This document shows, one piece after another, positions 11,802 through 21,730 of a stretch of DNA of 64,000 bases (position 1 is the first letter of the stretch; every line of letters begins with the position of its first letter). Both the position numbers and the translations under genes were made by a program. The notes beneath the pieces are model-generated. The model had not been told where the DNA came from. It saw only the letters and a list, made by a program, of their open reading frames with translations, and did no database searches. Origin of the DNA: Alloascoidea africana (lineage: Eukaryota > Ascomycota > Alloascoideomycetes > Alloascoideales > Alloascoideaceae). The stretch lies in the NCBI GenBank assembly GCA_030581615.1, contig JAKTTT010000043.1:124001-188000 (forward strand), written 5' to 3'.

Positions 11802-13895
11802 TCACAGAGATATCTCAATTAGCCCTTTATCATCCTTGCCAGTCTCACCAGCTTTACTCTCCTCTTTCTCTTTCACTTTCTCTTTTACCTCATCCTCATC
11901 ATTATTGATAGTATTACCATTCGTTTTCTTTCCAGCTGTGCTTTCCTCATTAATAACATCAGGCTGCTTTTTCGATTTAAACTTGCTTGCCCTTAGATTT
12001 ATATCCTCGTCGTCCGAATCCAAGGTAATGATTGAATCCATTTGTTTATGCTGTCTTGGAGAAACACTCTTGTTTTCACCATGTTCTTCGCTCTGTTTCT
12101 GTTTCTGTTTCTGTTCTTGAGGAGATGGAGTCGCCTCATTAGCTGACTCAACTGGCTTTGGAGTAAACTTTGGATATTTGGGACTCTCTTTCTCTTGAGG
12201 TAGATAACCAAGTCCAGTACTAAGAGTGGTGTGTGCAACCTCAGATTCGTCTATATCAACATCACTCTCGTCATCATCATCATCATCTCTATCATGATCA
12301 ACTGATCTTTTGCCACCTCCTGGGCCCTTCTTGGGAGTTTCATTTCTAATCAATGATTCTGATTCATTGGCATCTTCATCTTCATCCTCTTGTTGCTTCT
12401 TTTTCTGCTCTTCCTCTTCCTTCATTTTTTTCAATTCCTCCTGTTTTGAGATTTTGGCCAGAACCTGTTGTTCAATCTGGGTGGATGGTTTGTCAACCAG
12501 GTCAGTTATATTTAGGCCAACAGGGGACATTTGAGTATGGGCAGGAGGCTTCTTTCCTGATGTGGATGCATTCGGTCCTCGGGGAGAACCCGGAGCACTT
12601 GTCGAATCCATGAGGTTAGGGGTATAAGGATGCTTTCCAAAGCCAGTACCTACTGTTGCGCCAGCACCACTCGCACGACGACTCTGTTGTTGTTGTTGTT
12701 GCTGCTGTTGTTGTTGATAAAGCTCTCTCTGTTGTGCTTGGACACGTTTTTTCAAGATGTCCAGATAATTTGAAAATTGGCCGTAACCACGCTTTGTAAC
12801 GTAGTTGAGTTCACCATCATCATCATCAATGTGGAAATTTCCAGATTCCAAATCATCTGCAAACATTGCCAGGAAAGCAGCCCATGAAGAAGCAACAACA
12901 TACTTTATGTCAAAGTCACGGCCAAATAGAATGACTTGACCCCATGTACCTCGGACACCAGGAGCCAGGTCTATTGCGATGTTATTGCCGCTTCGATCCT
13001 TGGCCAAAGGTATCCAACCTGGATGGGCGTATCTTAATTGGACAGCGGCTTCAGGAACCGAGCCCTGTCGAGGCATGCTTTGGACCAAAGGCCGGTTGGG
13101 TCTTCTATTGGAACCTTGTAGGTGTTGATTTGTATGATGACGGCTGCTTTCTGGCTGCTGATGGCGAAGTTGATGTTGATGTTGATGATGTCGTTGTTGA
13201 GGGGGGTCATTTCTAAAGAATTTTTCATCCTCCAATAGCTTATCAGACACGCGTTTCCAAACGCTATACTCTTCCGAGATGGACTCTATGTCGAGTAGAG
13301 TTAAACCGAATATGAGGCCAGAAGGCAGGCCGTCTTTTTCCTGGCCATCAACAGTCTGATAAGAATCCCTGACATCCGCAGGTAGAGTGCAGTCAAGATC
13401 TGCCTCCAGTTCATTCAAGTCAGGGTTTGTGGCGGGTTCACCGAGTTGTTCTTCCAACTCTGGATGGTTGTCTTCTAGCCACTGACGGATGCGGTCCCAG
13501 GATATGGATACCAACGGGGGAGGAGGTGCGCCGTCGATATAGGTCTGCAATTCCACGGCGGTTCCAGTTGGATCCTGATTGAGATGAAGAGCGTCTTGGG
13601 AGGTCATGGTCTGGCGCATGCCTGGCTGGTAAGGGATTCTGTTGATGGAGGTTTGGGAATCGGAGGGCCTGGCGTCACGGGCCGAGCCAATACCAGCGCT
13701 GGAGCTGGATCCGGGAGGAGGGTATCTCATGGGTTCGCGCTGCCAGCCATTCCGGGTGTTGTTGTATCTATAGTCGGAGGAGGATGAGTTTGGATTTGAG
13801 GAACGGGCCATGGAGGAGGATTGGTTGCTGGAGGCATAGTGGTCGTCGGTCACCAGGGAGTGGAAGAAGGACTGGATTTCGTCGAAGAGCCCCAT
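11802..13895 (-). CDS. KNR4: Cell-wall synthesis regulator Smi1/Knr4
   Basis: Scaffold hub that links the cell-wall integrity MAP-kinase pathway to glucan synthase expression and bud emergence. I start at the ATG at 13893-13895 because it gives MGLFDEIQSFFHSLVTDDHYAS, close to the yeast N-terminus. An in-frame ATG further upstream (14018) only adds Ser/Pro-rich sequence. Result: 697 residues. The SUKH/Smi1 core runs from about residue 120 to 370 and includes SISWDRIRQWLEDNHPELEE, GLIFGLTLLDIESI and the VWKRVSDKLL helix. After it come a glutamine run (about 393-404) and a long Lys/Glu/Asp-rich disordered tail. The family is known to have disordered ends around a globular core. Divergent from GCV1. 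Confidence 0.93.
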   Translation of the reverse strand: MGLFDEIQSFFHSLVTDDHYASSNQSSSMARSSNPNSSSSDYRYNNTRNGWQREPMRYPPPGSSSSAGIGSARDARPSDSQTSINRIPYQPGMRQTMTSQDALHLNQDPTGTAVELQTYIDGAPPPPLVSISWDRIRQWLEDNHPELEEQLGEPATNPDLNELEADLDCTLPADVRDSYQTVDGQEKDGLPSGLIFGLTLLDIESISEEYSVWKRVSDKLLEDEKFFRNDPPQQRHHQHQHQLRHQQPESSRHHTNQHLQGSNRRPNRPLVQSMPRQGSVPEAAVQLRYAHPGWIPLAKDRSGNNIAIDLAPGVRGTWGQVILFGRDFDIKYVVASSWAAFLAMFADDLESGNFHIDDDDGELNYVTKRGYGQFSNYLDILKKRVQAQQRELYQQQQQQQQQQQSRRASGAGATVGTGFGKHPYTPNLMDSTSAPGSPRGPNASTSGKKPPAHTQMSPVGLNITDLVDKPSTQIEQQVLAKISKQEELKKMKEEEEQKKKQQEDEDEDANESESLIRNETPKKGPGGGKRSVDHDRDDDDDDESDVDIDESEVAHTTLSTGLGYLPQEKESPKYPKFTPKPVESANEATPSPQEQKQKQKQSEEHGENKSVSPRQHKQMDSIITLDSDDEDINLRASKFKSKKQPDVINEESTAGKKTNGNTINNDEDEVKEKVKEKEESKAGETGKDDKGLIEISL

Positions 13896-14202
13896 TGTGC
13901 AGATGCTGGAGGGAGAAGGGGAAGAAGACGAGGGAAAAAAAGCAAGGCTTGCTGTTTTGGTGTTTTGGTGTCTGTGGTAGAAAAGAAGGAGTTGGTGTTT
14001 GCGCGAATCGCATTGCAAGCGTGTCCGGATCAGTCAGCGGCAGCGTAAGCAGCGTAAGCAGCGGCAGAAGCGCCCGCAAAGCGCAGCTAGAGCTGGGAGA
14101 GAGGTCTCAGGTTTCAGGAGACGTGTTTCAGGCTTCGGACTACGTGCCACGGACTACGTGCTAGAGACTCGAGAGCAGCACAGAGCAGAGCTGGGGCCAA
14201 AT

Positions 14203-14265
14203 CTGAAATCTGAGATCTGAGATCTGAGATTTGAGATTTGAGATTTGAGATTGGAGATTAGAGAT
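14203..14265. repeat. Heptanucleotide tandem repeat (YTGAGAT)9
   Basis: Nine direct units of seven bases, with the order ctgaaat, ctgagat x3, ttgagat x3, tggagat, tagagat. The three-by-three homogenised blocks suggest slippage expansion. It lies in the divergent promoter between SMI1 and GCV1. Confidence 0.9.
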
Positions 14266-14420
14266 CCAGAAAGGTCCCCGCCCAGTGCCCATCGGTGCCT
14301 GGGTGCCGTTACCCGGATATGGATGTTACCCTGCCTTGCGCTCGGCATCGCACGCTGGGTGGATGGAAAACACCCATGCACCCGCACTCTCCTTATGGAC
14401 TCGGTGATTTGCTGGTTTGG

Positions 14421-14426
14421 TGACTC
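14421..14426 (+). promoter_or_regulatory. TGACTC element (Gcn4/Bas1-type) upstream of GCV1
   Basis: TGACTC lies 137 bp before the chosen GCV1 start. In S. cerevisiae the glycine-cleavage genes use Gcn4/Bas1 sites of this core. A single hexamer also occurs by chance, so this is suggestive only. Confidence 0.3.
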
Positions 14427-14562
14427 GGGCAGTCCAGCGGGATTGGGGAAACGGACCAAAAGTCCAAGAAGCGAAAAGACAAAAACAAAAAGGCTTCATC
14501 TTTTCTCTATCTCTATCTCTATCTCCATCACCCAACCCCGAGCTCCATCCTCTTCATCCAGC

Positions 14563-15795
14563 ATGCTAGCAAGAAGAATTGGCCAGGCCCTGCCCGCCCT
14601 TTCCCATCGTCTTCCTTCCTCTACCCTACTACTATGCTCCCACTACTCCACACAAGATCTGGAAAAGACCCCCCTCTACGATCTCCATGTTGAGAACCAG
14701 GCCACAATCGTCCCCTATGCTAACTTTGCAATGCCTGTGCTCTACAAGTCTCAATCCCATATAGACTCTCATAAATGGACCCGCACAAAGGCTGGCCTCT
14801 TTGACGTCTCGCACATGCTCCAACATCGGATTTCGGGTGAAGGTGCAACTGCTTTGCTACAAAAAATCACCCCTTCTGCTCTCGAAGGTGACGCTCTTTT
14901 ACCCTTCCATTCCACTCTAAGCGTCTTGCTCAATGAAGAAGGCGGCATCATTGACGATACCATCATCAATAAACATGGTGAGAACGAGTTCTACGTCGTT
15001 ACAAACGCTGGATGCAGAGATAAAGACTTGGCTTTTCTGGAAAAAGAACTACAGGCTTTCCCCTCTGTTAAACATGAAATCATAACCGGTGGATTGTTGG
15101 CCATCCAGGGTCCCAAAGTTGCCGAAACTTTGCAAAAATATACAAAATCCGATCTTAGCCAGATCAAATTCGGCCAATCTGCATTCATCGACCTCCCCAT
15201 TGGCGGCAGTGGCTCCAAATTCCATGCCGCCAGAGGCGGTTACACTGGTGAGGACGGTTTTGAGATCTCAATCCCAGATGACGCTGCCTCCGTCGACTTT
15301 GCAAGACTTGTCTTGTCGGAAAACCCCGACCTTGTGAAACTAATCGGTTTGGCTGCCCGTGATTCTCTCCGATTGGAAGCAGGCATGTGCTTGTACGGAC
15401 ACGAGCTCAGTGAGGAAATCACTCCTGTTGAAGCTGCCCTGGCCTGGGTAGTTAACAAGTCTCGCAGAGCCACAGGTGATTTCAACGGTAGCTCCAAGAT
15501 TCTTGCTCAACTTAAGGACAAGACCCTTGTGAACCGCAAAAGAGTAGGATTTGTCATAAAGAAAGGTCCCGCTGCAAGGGACGGTGCCAAAATCTTTACC
15601 GCTGATCAAAAGACTGAAATTGGTCTTGTTACCAGTGGTCTACCTTCGCCAACTCTAGGTTTCAACATTGGAATGGCTTATGTGGATAGAGAAGTGAGCA
15701 AAAGTGGAACCAAAGTATCCGTCTTGATTCGTGGCAAACACAGAGAGGCTGAATTGGCAAAACTGCCTTTTGTGAAACCAAATTACTACCGATAG
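14563..15795 (+). CDS. GCV1: Glycine cleavage system T protein (aminomethyltransferase)
   Basis: Mitochondrial enzyme that transfers the methylene of glycine from the H-protein arm to tetrahydrofolate, releasing ammonia. 410 residues. I chose the ATG at 14563 because it gives a typical matrix-targeting signal (MLARRIGQALPALSHRLPSS) just before the conserved TPLYDLHV. The upstream in-frame ATGs give no such signal. Family motifs: GLFDVSHMLQ, NEEGGIIDDTII, YVVTNAGCRDKD, LLAIQGPKV, GYTGEDGFEI, GLAARDSLRLEAGMCLYGHE and TPVEAALAWVV. The C-terminal beta-barrel, with VTSGLPSPTLGFNIGMAYV, is complete. Divergent from SMI1. Confidence 0.95.
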   Translation: MLARRIGQALPALSHRLPSSTLLLCSHYSTQDLEKTPLYDLHVENQATIVPYANFAMPVLYKSQSHIDSHKWTRTKAGLFDVSHMLQHRISGEGATALLQKITPSALEGDALLPFHSTLSVLLNEEGGIIDDTIINKHGENEFYVVTNAGCRDKDLAFLEKELQAFPSVKHEIITGGLLAIQGPKVAETLQKYTKSDLSQIKFGQSAFIDLPIGGSGSKFHAARGGYTGEDGFEISIPDDAASVDFARLVLSENPDLVKLIGLAARDSLRLEAGMCLYGHELSEEITPVEAALAWVVNKSRRATGDFNGSSKILAQLKDKTLVNRKRVGFVIKKGPAARDGAKIFTADQKTEIGLVTSGLPSPTLGFNIGMAYVDREVSKSGTKVSVLIRGKHREAELAKLPFVKPNYYR

Positions 15796-16369
15796 AGTTG
15801 TAGTAACCTTTAGTATAAATTATACAACCACCAAAAAAAAAAAAAAAAAACTACGGTTGGAATCATAAAGTTATAGGTGTGGTAATGATAATGATAACTG
15901 AGAAGAAAAAACACGGGTTTGTGAACATCCAACAGTGTATACACTCAGTTTTCCTTATCCGTTAAAATACATAATAACTTGAAATTAAAAATCTACGTCT
16001 TCATTTGTATGATACAGAGAGGAGGAGTAGAACTTTGTCCAATTCGTCGGGAACACAAATGCAAATGCTGAATCAAGTTTTCCATATACACACTCAAAGA
16101 GTCTCTAAATTTTGTAATCTTTTTACCCAAAATTTTACCTACTCTCATTTCAAATAACTTATTATAAATACTGTATTATGCTGTAAATCCTATATCACAC
16201 AACACGCAGACTGTTAACAAGCCCTCACTATTTACAACTCAAAAGTTTCCCACTCGTTTATCTCCGGTCAAGTCTGCCCATCACAACATAAACAAAATCT
16301 ACTTTCTTTTTCATTTTCATTTTCATCTTCGTTTCATTTTAGTGTTTTTTTTCTCTTCCATTTTCATCA
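15796..16369. other. Convergent 3' intergenic region
   Basis: Between the stops of GCV1 and HSP60. Contains an A-run at about 15832-15850 and TTTTCATTTTCATTTTCAT-type short repeats near 16308-16327. No gene seen. Confidence 0.6.
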
Positions 16370-18082
16370 TTAAAATCCAGGCATGCCTCCCATACCGCCA
16401 CCCATTCCACCAGGTGCTGGAGAAGCAGCAGCAGGAATGTCAACAATTGCACACTCGGTAGTCGCCAACAACGAGGCAACGCCAGAGGCATCAATAAGAC
16501 CAGATCGGACAACCTTGAGTGGGTCCACAATACCAGCTTGAATCATGTCTGTGTACTCGCCAGTGGCGCTGTTATATCCCTTGTTGAAATCAGCACCAAA
16601 CTCATCGGCAATCTTGCCAACAATAACAGATCCTTCACCTCCGGCATTCTCAATGATCGTCTTGGCAGGCTTTGTGATTGCAGACTTGATGATGTTGACA
16701 CCGAGTCTCTGGTCAAAGTTGTCAGTCTTGAGTTCATCAAGAACCTTTGTGGCCTTGATCAAGGCAGTACCACCACCTGGCAAAATACCTTCATCAACAG
16801 CTGCACGGGTTGCGTTCAAAGCATCCACATATCTGTCCTTCTTCTCACCAACCTCGACTTCACTGGAACCTCCAACCTTGATAACGGCAACACCACCGGA
16901 AAGCTTGGCCAATCGCTCCTGTAGCTTCTCCTTCTCGTAGTCACTTGTCGATTCAGAGATAACATGCTTGATTTGTTCACATCGCTGAGCAATGTTATCC
17001 TTGGAGCCAACACCATTGAGGATAATTGTATCGTCCTTGGTGATCGAAATTGCACCTGCGCTTCCCAAAAGCTCGGCTGTAGCATCCTCAGGCTTGATGT
17101 CAAGCTCCTCGGTGAAAACTGTACCGTCTGTTAGAATGGCAATATCACCCAAAATGCTCTTTCGGTTATCACCGAATCCTGGTGCTTTAACAGCAGCGAC
17201 TTGAACTTGGCCTCTCAATTTGTTCAAGATACATGCGGCAAGTGCCTCACCGTCAATATCCTCTGCCAAGATCAACAATGGTCTTCGAAGTTTGTTGGAC
17301 AATTCCAAAGATGGTAGAATGTCACTGATAGCAGACACTTTCTTCTCGCTGAGGAAAATCAATGGGTTTTCAAACTCAACTTTTCCCGATTTGGCATCTG
17401 TGATGAAGTAAGGTGAAATGTAACCTCTGTCAAACTTCATACCCTCAGTAACCTCCAATTCATCCTCAATTGTTTTACCCTCTTTAACGGTGATGACACC
17501 CTCCTTGCCGACTTTCTCCATGGCATTGGCAATCAGCTGGCCAATGTGGACGTCGCCATTGGCAGAGATCGTGGCAACCTGAGCAATCTCATCAGAAGTG
17601 GTAACCTCCTTTTTGTTCTTTTGCAAAAAATCAACAACCGCCTCAACAGCTGCCTGTGTACCCCTCCTCAAGTCCATAGGGTTGCATCCAGCGGCAACGT
17701 TCTTGACACTCTCGGTGAAAATAGACTTTCCGAGAACAGTGGCCGAAGTGGTACCATCTCCAGCGCTTTCGTTGGTCTTGGAGGCAACCTCCTGGAGTAG
17801 TCGAGCACCCATGTTTTCAAATTTATCCTCCAAAGTGATGGCCTTGGCAACAGTAACACCATCCTTTGTGATCTTTGGAGCACCGAAGGACTGTTCAATC
17901 AAGACATTACGGCCCTTGGGTCCCAATGTGACGGAAACAGCGCGGGCCAAAGTGTCTACACCTTTGAGCAGTGCTGCTCTACCTTCAACACCAAACTTGA
18001 GCTCTTTGTGTGCGGTTGCAAGAGTTCGAGCAAGGTTCACTTTCTGAACAGACTTGAGAACTGGTCGAGCAGATCTTAACAT
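16370..18082 (-). CDS. HSP60: Mitochondrial chaperonin Hsp60
   Basis: Group I chaperonin of the mitochondrial matrix. It folds imported proteins in an ATP-driven double ring with Hsp10. 570 residues, the normal length. The N-terminus is a basic presequence ([20 protein letters not shown]). Hallmarks: [19 protein letters not shown], the ATP-binding [36 protein letters not shown], the [10 protein letters not shown] segment, [19 protein letters not shown] and the C-terminal Gly/Met tail [13 protein letters not shown]. Start is the ATG at 18080-18082. The promoter carries a textbook heat-shock element 128-140 bp upstream. Confidence 0.98.
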   Translation of the reverse strand: MLRSARPVLKSVQKVNLARTLATAHKELKFGVEGRAALLKGVDTLARAVSVTLGPKGRNVLIEQSFGAPKITKDGVTVAKAITLEDKFENMGARLLQEVASKTNESAGDGTTSATVLGKSIFTESVKNVAAGCNPMDLRRGTQAAVEAVVDFLQKNKKEVTTSDEIAQVATISANGDVHIGQLIANAMEKVGKEGVITVKEGKTIEDELEVTEGMKFDRGYISPYFITDAKSGKVEFENPLIFLSEKKVSAISDILPSLELSNKLRRPLLILAEDIDGEALAACILNKLRGQVQVAAVKAPGFGDNRKSILGDIAILTDGTVFTEELDIKPEDATAELLGSAGAISITKDDTIILNGVGSKDNIAQRCEQIKHVISESTSDYEKEKLQERLAKLSGGVAVIKVGGSSEVEVGEKKDRYVDALNATRAAVDEGILPGGGTALIKATKVLDELKTDNFDQRLGVNIIKSAITKPAKTIIENAGGEGSVIVGKIADEFGADFNKGYNSATGEYTDMIQAGIVDPLKVVRSGLIDASGVASLLATTECAIVDIPAAASPAPGGMGGGMGGMPGF

Positions 18083-18171
18083 TTGGGAATACGAAAGAGA
18101 TGTGATGGAGGAAAAAGATGTGGAGATGAGTGGAGAGTCAAAGATTTAAGAGATCTGGGGGAATCTGGGTC

Positions 18172-18178
18172 ATTTATA
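18172..18178 (-). promoter_or_regulatory. TATA-like box of HSP60
   Basis: Reads TATAAAT on the minus strand, about 90 bp before the HSP60 start and between the heat-shock element and the gene. Confidence 0.45.
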
Positions 18179-18209
18179 TTTTTCACCCCGATATTTCGGT
18201 CTTTCTCCA

Positions 18210-18222
18210 TTCCAGAACATTC
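18210..18222 (-). promoter_or_regulatory. Heat-shock element of HSP60
   Basis: TTCcaGAAcaTTC, three alternating perfect nGAAn units with correct two-base spacers, the consensus binding site of the Hsf1 trimer. It fits the known heat induction of HSP60. Confidence 0.85.
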
Positions 18223-18226
18223 TGGG

Positions 18227-18232
18227 CACGTG
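18227..18232. promoter_or_regulatory. CACGTG E-box next to the HSP60 heat-shock element
   Basis: Palindromic CACGTG followed by A, four bases from the heat-shock element. CACGTGA is the Cbf1-type core in yeasts. Function here is inferred from sequence alone. Confidence 0.4.
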
Positions 18233-18345
18233 ATGCCCTCGCTCCCAAAAATGTGGCGTTCTACTATTTACACACGGTTTCAGAATTATCGATGAGATGT
18301 TCTTGTCTAACACACTAGGTCAAAAAAAAAATATCAAAAACTGTT

Positions 18346-19484
18346 TTATGAGAGTTCTGAAAACCTTTCCTTTTGTGTGTTGAATGTTTCAGCATGCAAA
18401 TTTAATTGTGTAGAGCCATCCACGCCCATAGCAATACTCTTTGATCTCGGAGTTTGAGAAGTACCAGCCTCGTTTTCTGCTTCATTGAGCATATCGATAA
18501 TTCCATCCCCGATAAGCGCTATTCCTGATGGCTGAGAGCCTTGGGGAAGCACTATATCTGCAAATTCCTTGGTCTAAGTAGATCCAGTTTTGTTAGTGTG
18601 GTTTACAAGTTCCGGGGAAAGTGGTACACATACAGGAAATATAAACTCATTCATCTCTGGTCTGCAAAACTTTAGATACTATCACCAAATAATCGTTAGC
18701 ATTTGCAGTTTTCTTTGGAGTGAAGCACCGAGCTCACCTTATTCAAAAGTTGCCCTAGTTTCGAAGTATCATCGGAAACGTCTCTCAAAACTTGAAATGG
18801 GATTAGTAAACAACCAGTTTTTCCATAATATATCTTGAATGTATTGTAAAACTTACTCCATCGTGAAAGTCTTGTATCAGCATCACTATCCACAAATATC
18901 TTCATAGATGCCAATTCTCGAAGTCCCCTGTTGTAAAGTGCATAAAGTCCTCGAACCAGGATGATTTCTTGTTTTGTTGTTGATTCCTTCAACGTAAGAA
19001 TATCCTTTTTGAGTCTTTCAAAGTCATATCGTCCTTTTAGAAATTACACAGTAACAAGTTAGCCCTTTCTTTTTTCTTTAAATATTGTTTTTTTATTATT
19101 GTATAAGGGTAAAAAAAAAAATGTGTGTACCTGGTACGGCGATTTCAGATTGAGCCTGTGGTCCATCAGGATCAGAATTTTCACCCTCTTGATGCAAAAC
19201 CGCTTGGTCATCTTTTAAATACTTGTTCATGTTGATGTGTTCAATTGTCATTTTACTTTCACCAGCAAGCTGGTTCAGTCTTTTTTCTAGATCGCTACAG
19301 ACAGTCCACTGGACGTTTAAACATGCTGATTAGTACCGCTTCACAAGTTCTCGCTCTTTCTTTTCTTGCTTCGAGCTGGAGCTGTATCCTTTCGAGAAAA
19401 TCAAAAACTCGTATTTCTTACTTTTCCTGAACAGTGTCCTCCTCCTATCAAGACTACTAATGTTGGAGTAAAGCCTAGAACCAT
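18346..19484 (-). CDS. Uridine-kinase-like P-loop protein (Urk1/Das2 family), six exons
   Basis: Spliced model: exons 19422-19484, 19131-19308, 18857-19033, 18738-18790, 18634-18678 and 18346-18573. Total 744 nt, 247 residues. Donors are GTAAGA, GTACAC, GTAAGT, GTGAGC and GTATGT; branches such as TACTAAT, GCTAAC and CACTAAC lie 15-25 nt before each AG. The frame is kept across all five junctions, and conserved phrases appear only after splicing: VPG|RYDFERLKKDI, DTRLSRW|ILRDV and EFIFP|TKEFADIVLPQG, as in uridine kinases. Start is the ATG at 19482-19484, giving MVLGFTPTLVVLIGGGHCSGK. The P-loop GGGHCSGK is followed by Trp at the exon 1/2 junction where the family has Ser/Thr, so activity is doubtful. 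Das2, a divergent Urk1 relative, is the nearest yeast comparison. Two other introns in the window have the same architecture. Confidence 0.75.
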
Positions 19485-19999
19485 TGATGGTGGTAGTGGA
19501 GGTGGACGGGTGGGGTGGACTTCTCCGAATGAATATCAGACTGAAACGGAGTGTGTAGTAATGCAACAACTCCTATTTGAACGCCAGGATCTTTCGAACC
19601 TCGTTGTACTTGGTATCTAAGTCTTGGGCGCCTTTTTTTAAATTTTTTAGAAAGCCTATACGAAAATTTTATATGAACCTTTGTCCGTGTTGATAATAAA
19701 ATAACCATTATTTACGGAAGAATTAATCCCATAAAAGCTACAATCTTTCAACGCCAAACAAGTCTTGATAAACTGTGATGTTTTCTCATTTTTTCATGAC
19801 GCCTATTGTGCTTCTACAATATTACCAGCTATTGATAAGTTCTATGTTGGCAAGCTATTGTTTTTCGATCAAGCCCGCCGATTCTATGCTGCCACTTCTG
19901 CTTGTACAGTTCTCAACTCTTTGATGAATTGTTTCAATCTAAACTTTTTCAAATCATAATATATGCGTTTATAGTACTCCTGCTATAAAATTAATTACA
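19485..19999. other. Upstream region of the uridine-kinase-like gene
   Basis: Holds the promoter of the minus-strand kinase-like gene. Short open frames on both strands (for example 19765-19959, plus) resemble nothing I know. Confidence 0.4.
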
Positions 20000-21560
20000 A
20001 TCATGGTGCCAGAAGTGCTCTGTTGTGTTGATAGCCAACTTCCTCGGCCTTTGAAGCCTTTCTTCCTTCTGAGCTAAAGAGGCACTGGAAACTTGCAATT
20101 CAGGGTGTTCATCAGCAGGAGAGTGATTATCTGAAGCGGTAAGAATTTTAGGAGAAACAAACTAACCAGAGCCATTATTGGTATCAGTAACATTGGAAGC
20201 GTCAGCATCAACTGAATTAACAACAGCAGAGGCACTAGATAACATCGATGGCGATGGATTAGTCAATAATTTTTGCTCAGGAAAGAATAATACTGTGCTT
20301 TTCTCTGAATCACTATCATCCTCGAGATCGGAGGAGGAAGGGTTTATCATCCCATTCAATCAGTGCAGCAGATCCATTGAGAATTCCCCATCAAGACTGT
20401 CAAACGCTGATTCTTTTCTCCCTCCTCTTTAAGCAGTTTGTAATATATCTTCCCAAATCGGACCTTAACACAGCTTTCAAGGAGAGCTGTATTCTGTGAA
20501 ACCCCAAAATAAATACCAAAAGCCCCTCTCGAATTTGGATGTTGCTTGTGTAGATAAGTGTGACATTATGGCGAAGACTAGGGACTCGGTGAGTACGGAG
20601 GAGGCCATGGAAGGTGACCTGATACTCGATATACCACCTTTGCTCCAAAAGGATAGATATGAGTCAGCGAGTTTAGAAAAGGCAGCTTGATTTTCCTATA
20701 GGCGTCCTTCACAAGGTTGTGAACGTGGACATTAGAAAAGCAGAATGCCAATCATGAATCAGCCCGAGCAGCACAAAATTGACAACGGTTGAAACTCAGA
20801 TCTCGGAAAAGCCTTGGTGAGAAAGTCAGCCCTGTTGAGATAGATTACTACATGTTGAACATCAACGGAATCAACAGCACTTTATTGTCCCATGGGAATA
20901 GGACCAACGGAATACTTGAGACCAAATAATAATCCTCATAAGATCAAACTAGAACTAGCGCATCCACTCAAGACATATATCTCAGAAACGTATGGTGATA
21001 TGGACTGAATCGGCATCTTGTTGCTGTTCCACACAATTGGACAGCCATTGACATACTAAATATCAGCCAACTTAGAACCATCTAAAGAAACATTAACATC
21101 CACATAATAATGAATAAAGGCATCATCATGGCTAATCTGTCCACGTTCAATGTAGATTTCCAGACACGAATGCTTCTTTAAGCATCCGGTGCCCACGAAG
21201 TGCATGATAAGTTGGACTACTAATTGGTGTTGGAAACATACCAATTTTGCTCAAGCAAAACAAAAAAATACTATTAAAAAGAAAAGAGTAAAGCAAAATT
21301 ATGCAAAATCCATCAACAAGAACAGGAGTAACGGGAAAAAGTGTGGAGCAATATCAACTGTCGCAGCATCTCCATCTTCAACATTGGGAATAGAGTTCCA
21401 ACCATTATCATCAGGTAACGAACTGAACTGAATTTCCGGGTCCGTTCATCTACAGATTTTAACAGAAACGCAATTGCGGTTGTAAACGGTCATGGGATAA
21501 ATTGAGAAGCAGTACCAGAATCTCCATATTCAATATTGCGAATAGGAGCTAAGCTGGTTC
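20000..21560 (-). mobile_element. Fossil of a Ty1/copia-type LTR retrotransposon (pol remnants)
   Basis: Broken, clearly non-functional pol remnants on the minus strand, with many breaks. About 20760-21240 resembles the copia RNase H end (WNSNKM and a weak RADFLTKAF-like terminus). About 20450-20690 resembles the segment after integrase (PFGAKVVYRV). About 20000-20340 is Ser/Asp/Glu-rich, like the linker between integrase and reverse transcriptase. RNase H-like sequence lying before integrase-like sequence is not the order of one copia element, so two copies or a rearrangement are likely. I saw no clear flanking LTRs. Old, judging by decay. Boundaries are approximate. Confidence 0.5.
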
Positions 21561-21730
21561 TCTGTCATCAATTATTTCAAAATAAGGCTCCACCAGACCT
21601 GGAAAATGACAAGAGAAGTCTATGAGGGTGTTTCTTTCATTATAGGTACAGACATAAGTGCTAATCATAAATGAAGAAGCAAGATTTGCTTGCTCCCAAT
21701 AAATATAGTAAAAGAGTTCAGGGTATTTAT

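Larger units (their letters stand above)
13896..14562. promoter_or_regulatory. Divergent promoter SMI1/KNR4 - GCV1
   Basis: 667 bp between two start codons. It holds a duplicated gactacgtgc motif (about 14139-14161), a nine-copy heptamer array (14203-14265) and one TGACTC element nearer GCV1. The frame open upstream of GCV1 from 14245 is not mitochondrial-signal-like and is treated as leader. Confidence 0.5.

Noticed and set aside
13896-14018. 41-residue extension of SMI1/KNR4
   Set aside because: The internal ATG gives the conserved N-terminus; the extension is Ser/Pro-rich leader.
14245-14562. 106-codon extension of GCV1
   Set aside because: It would bury the mitochondrial signal that starts at 14563 and it runs through the heptamer array.
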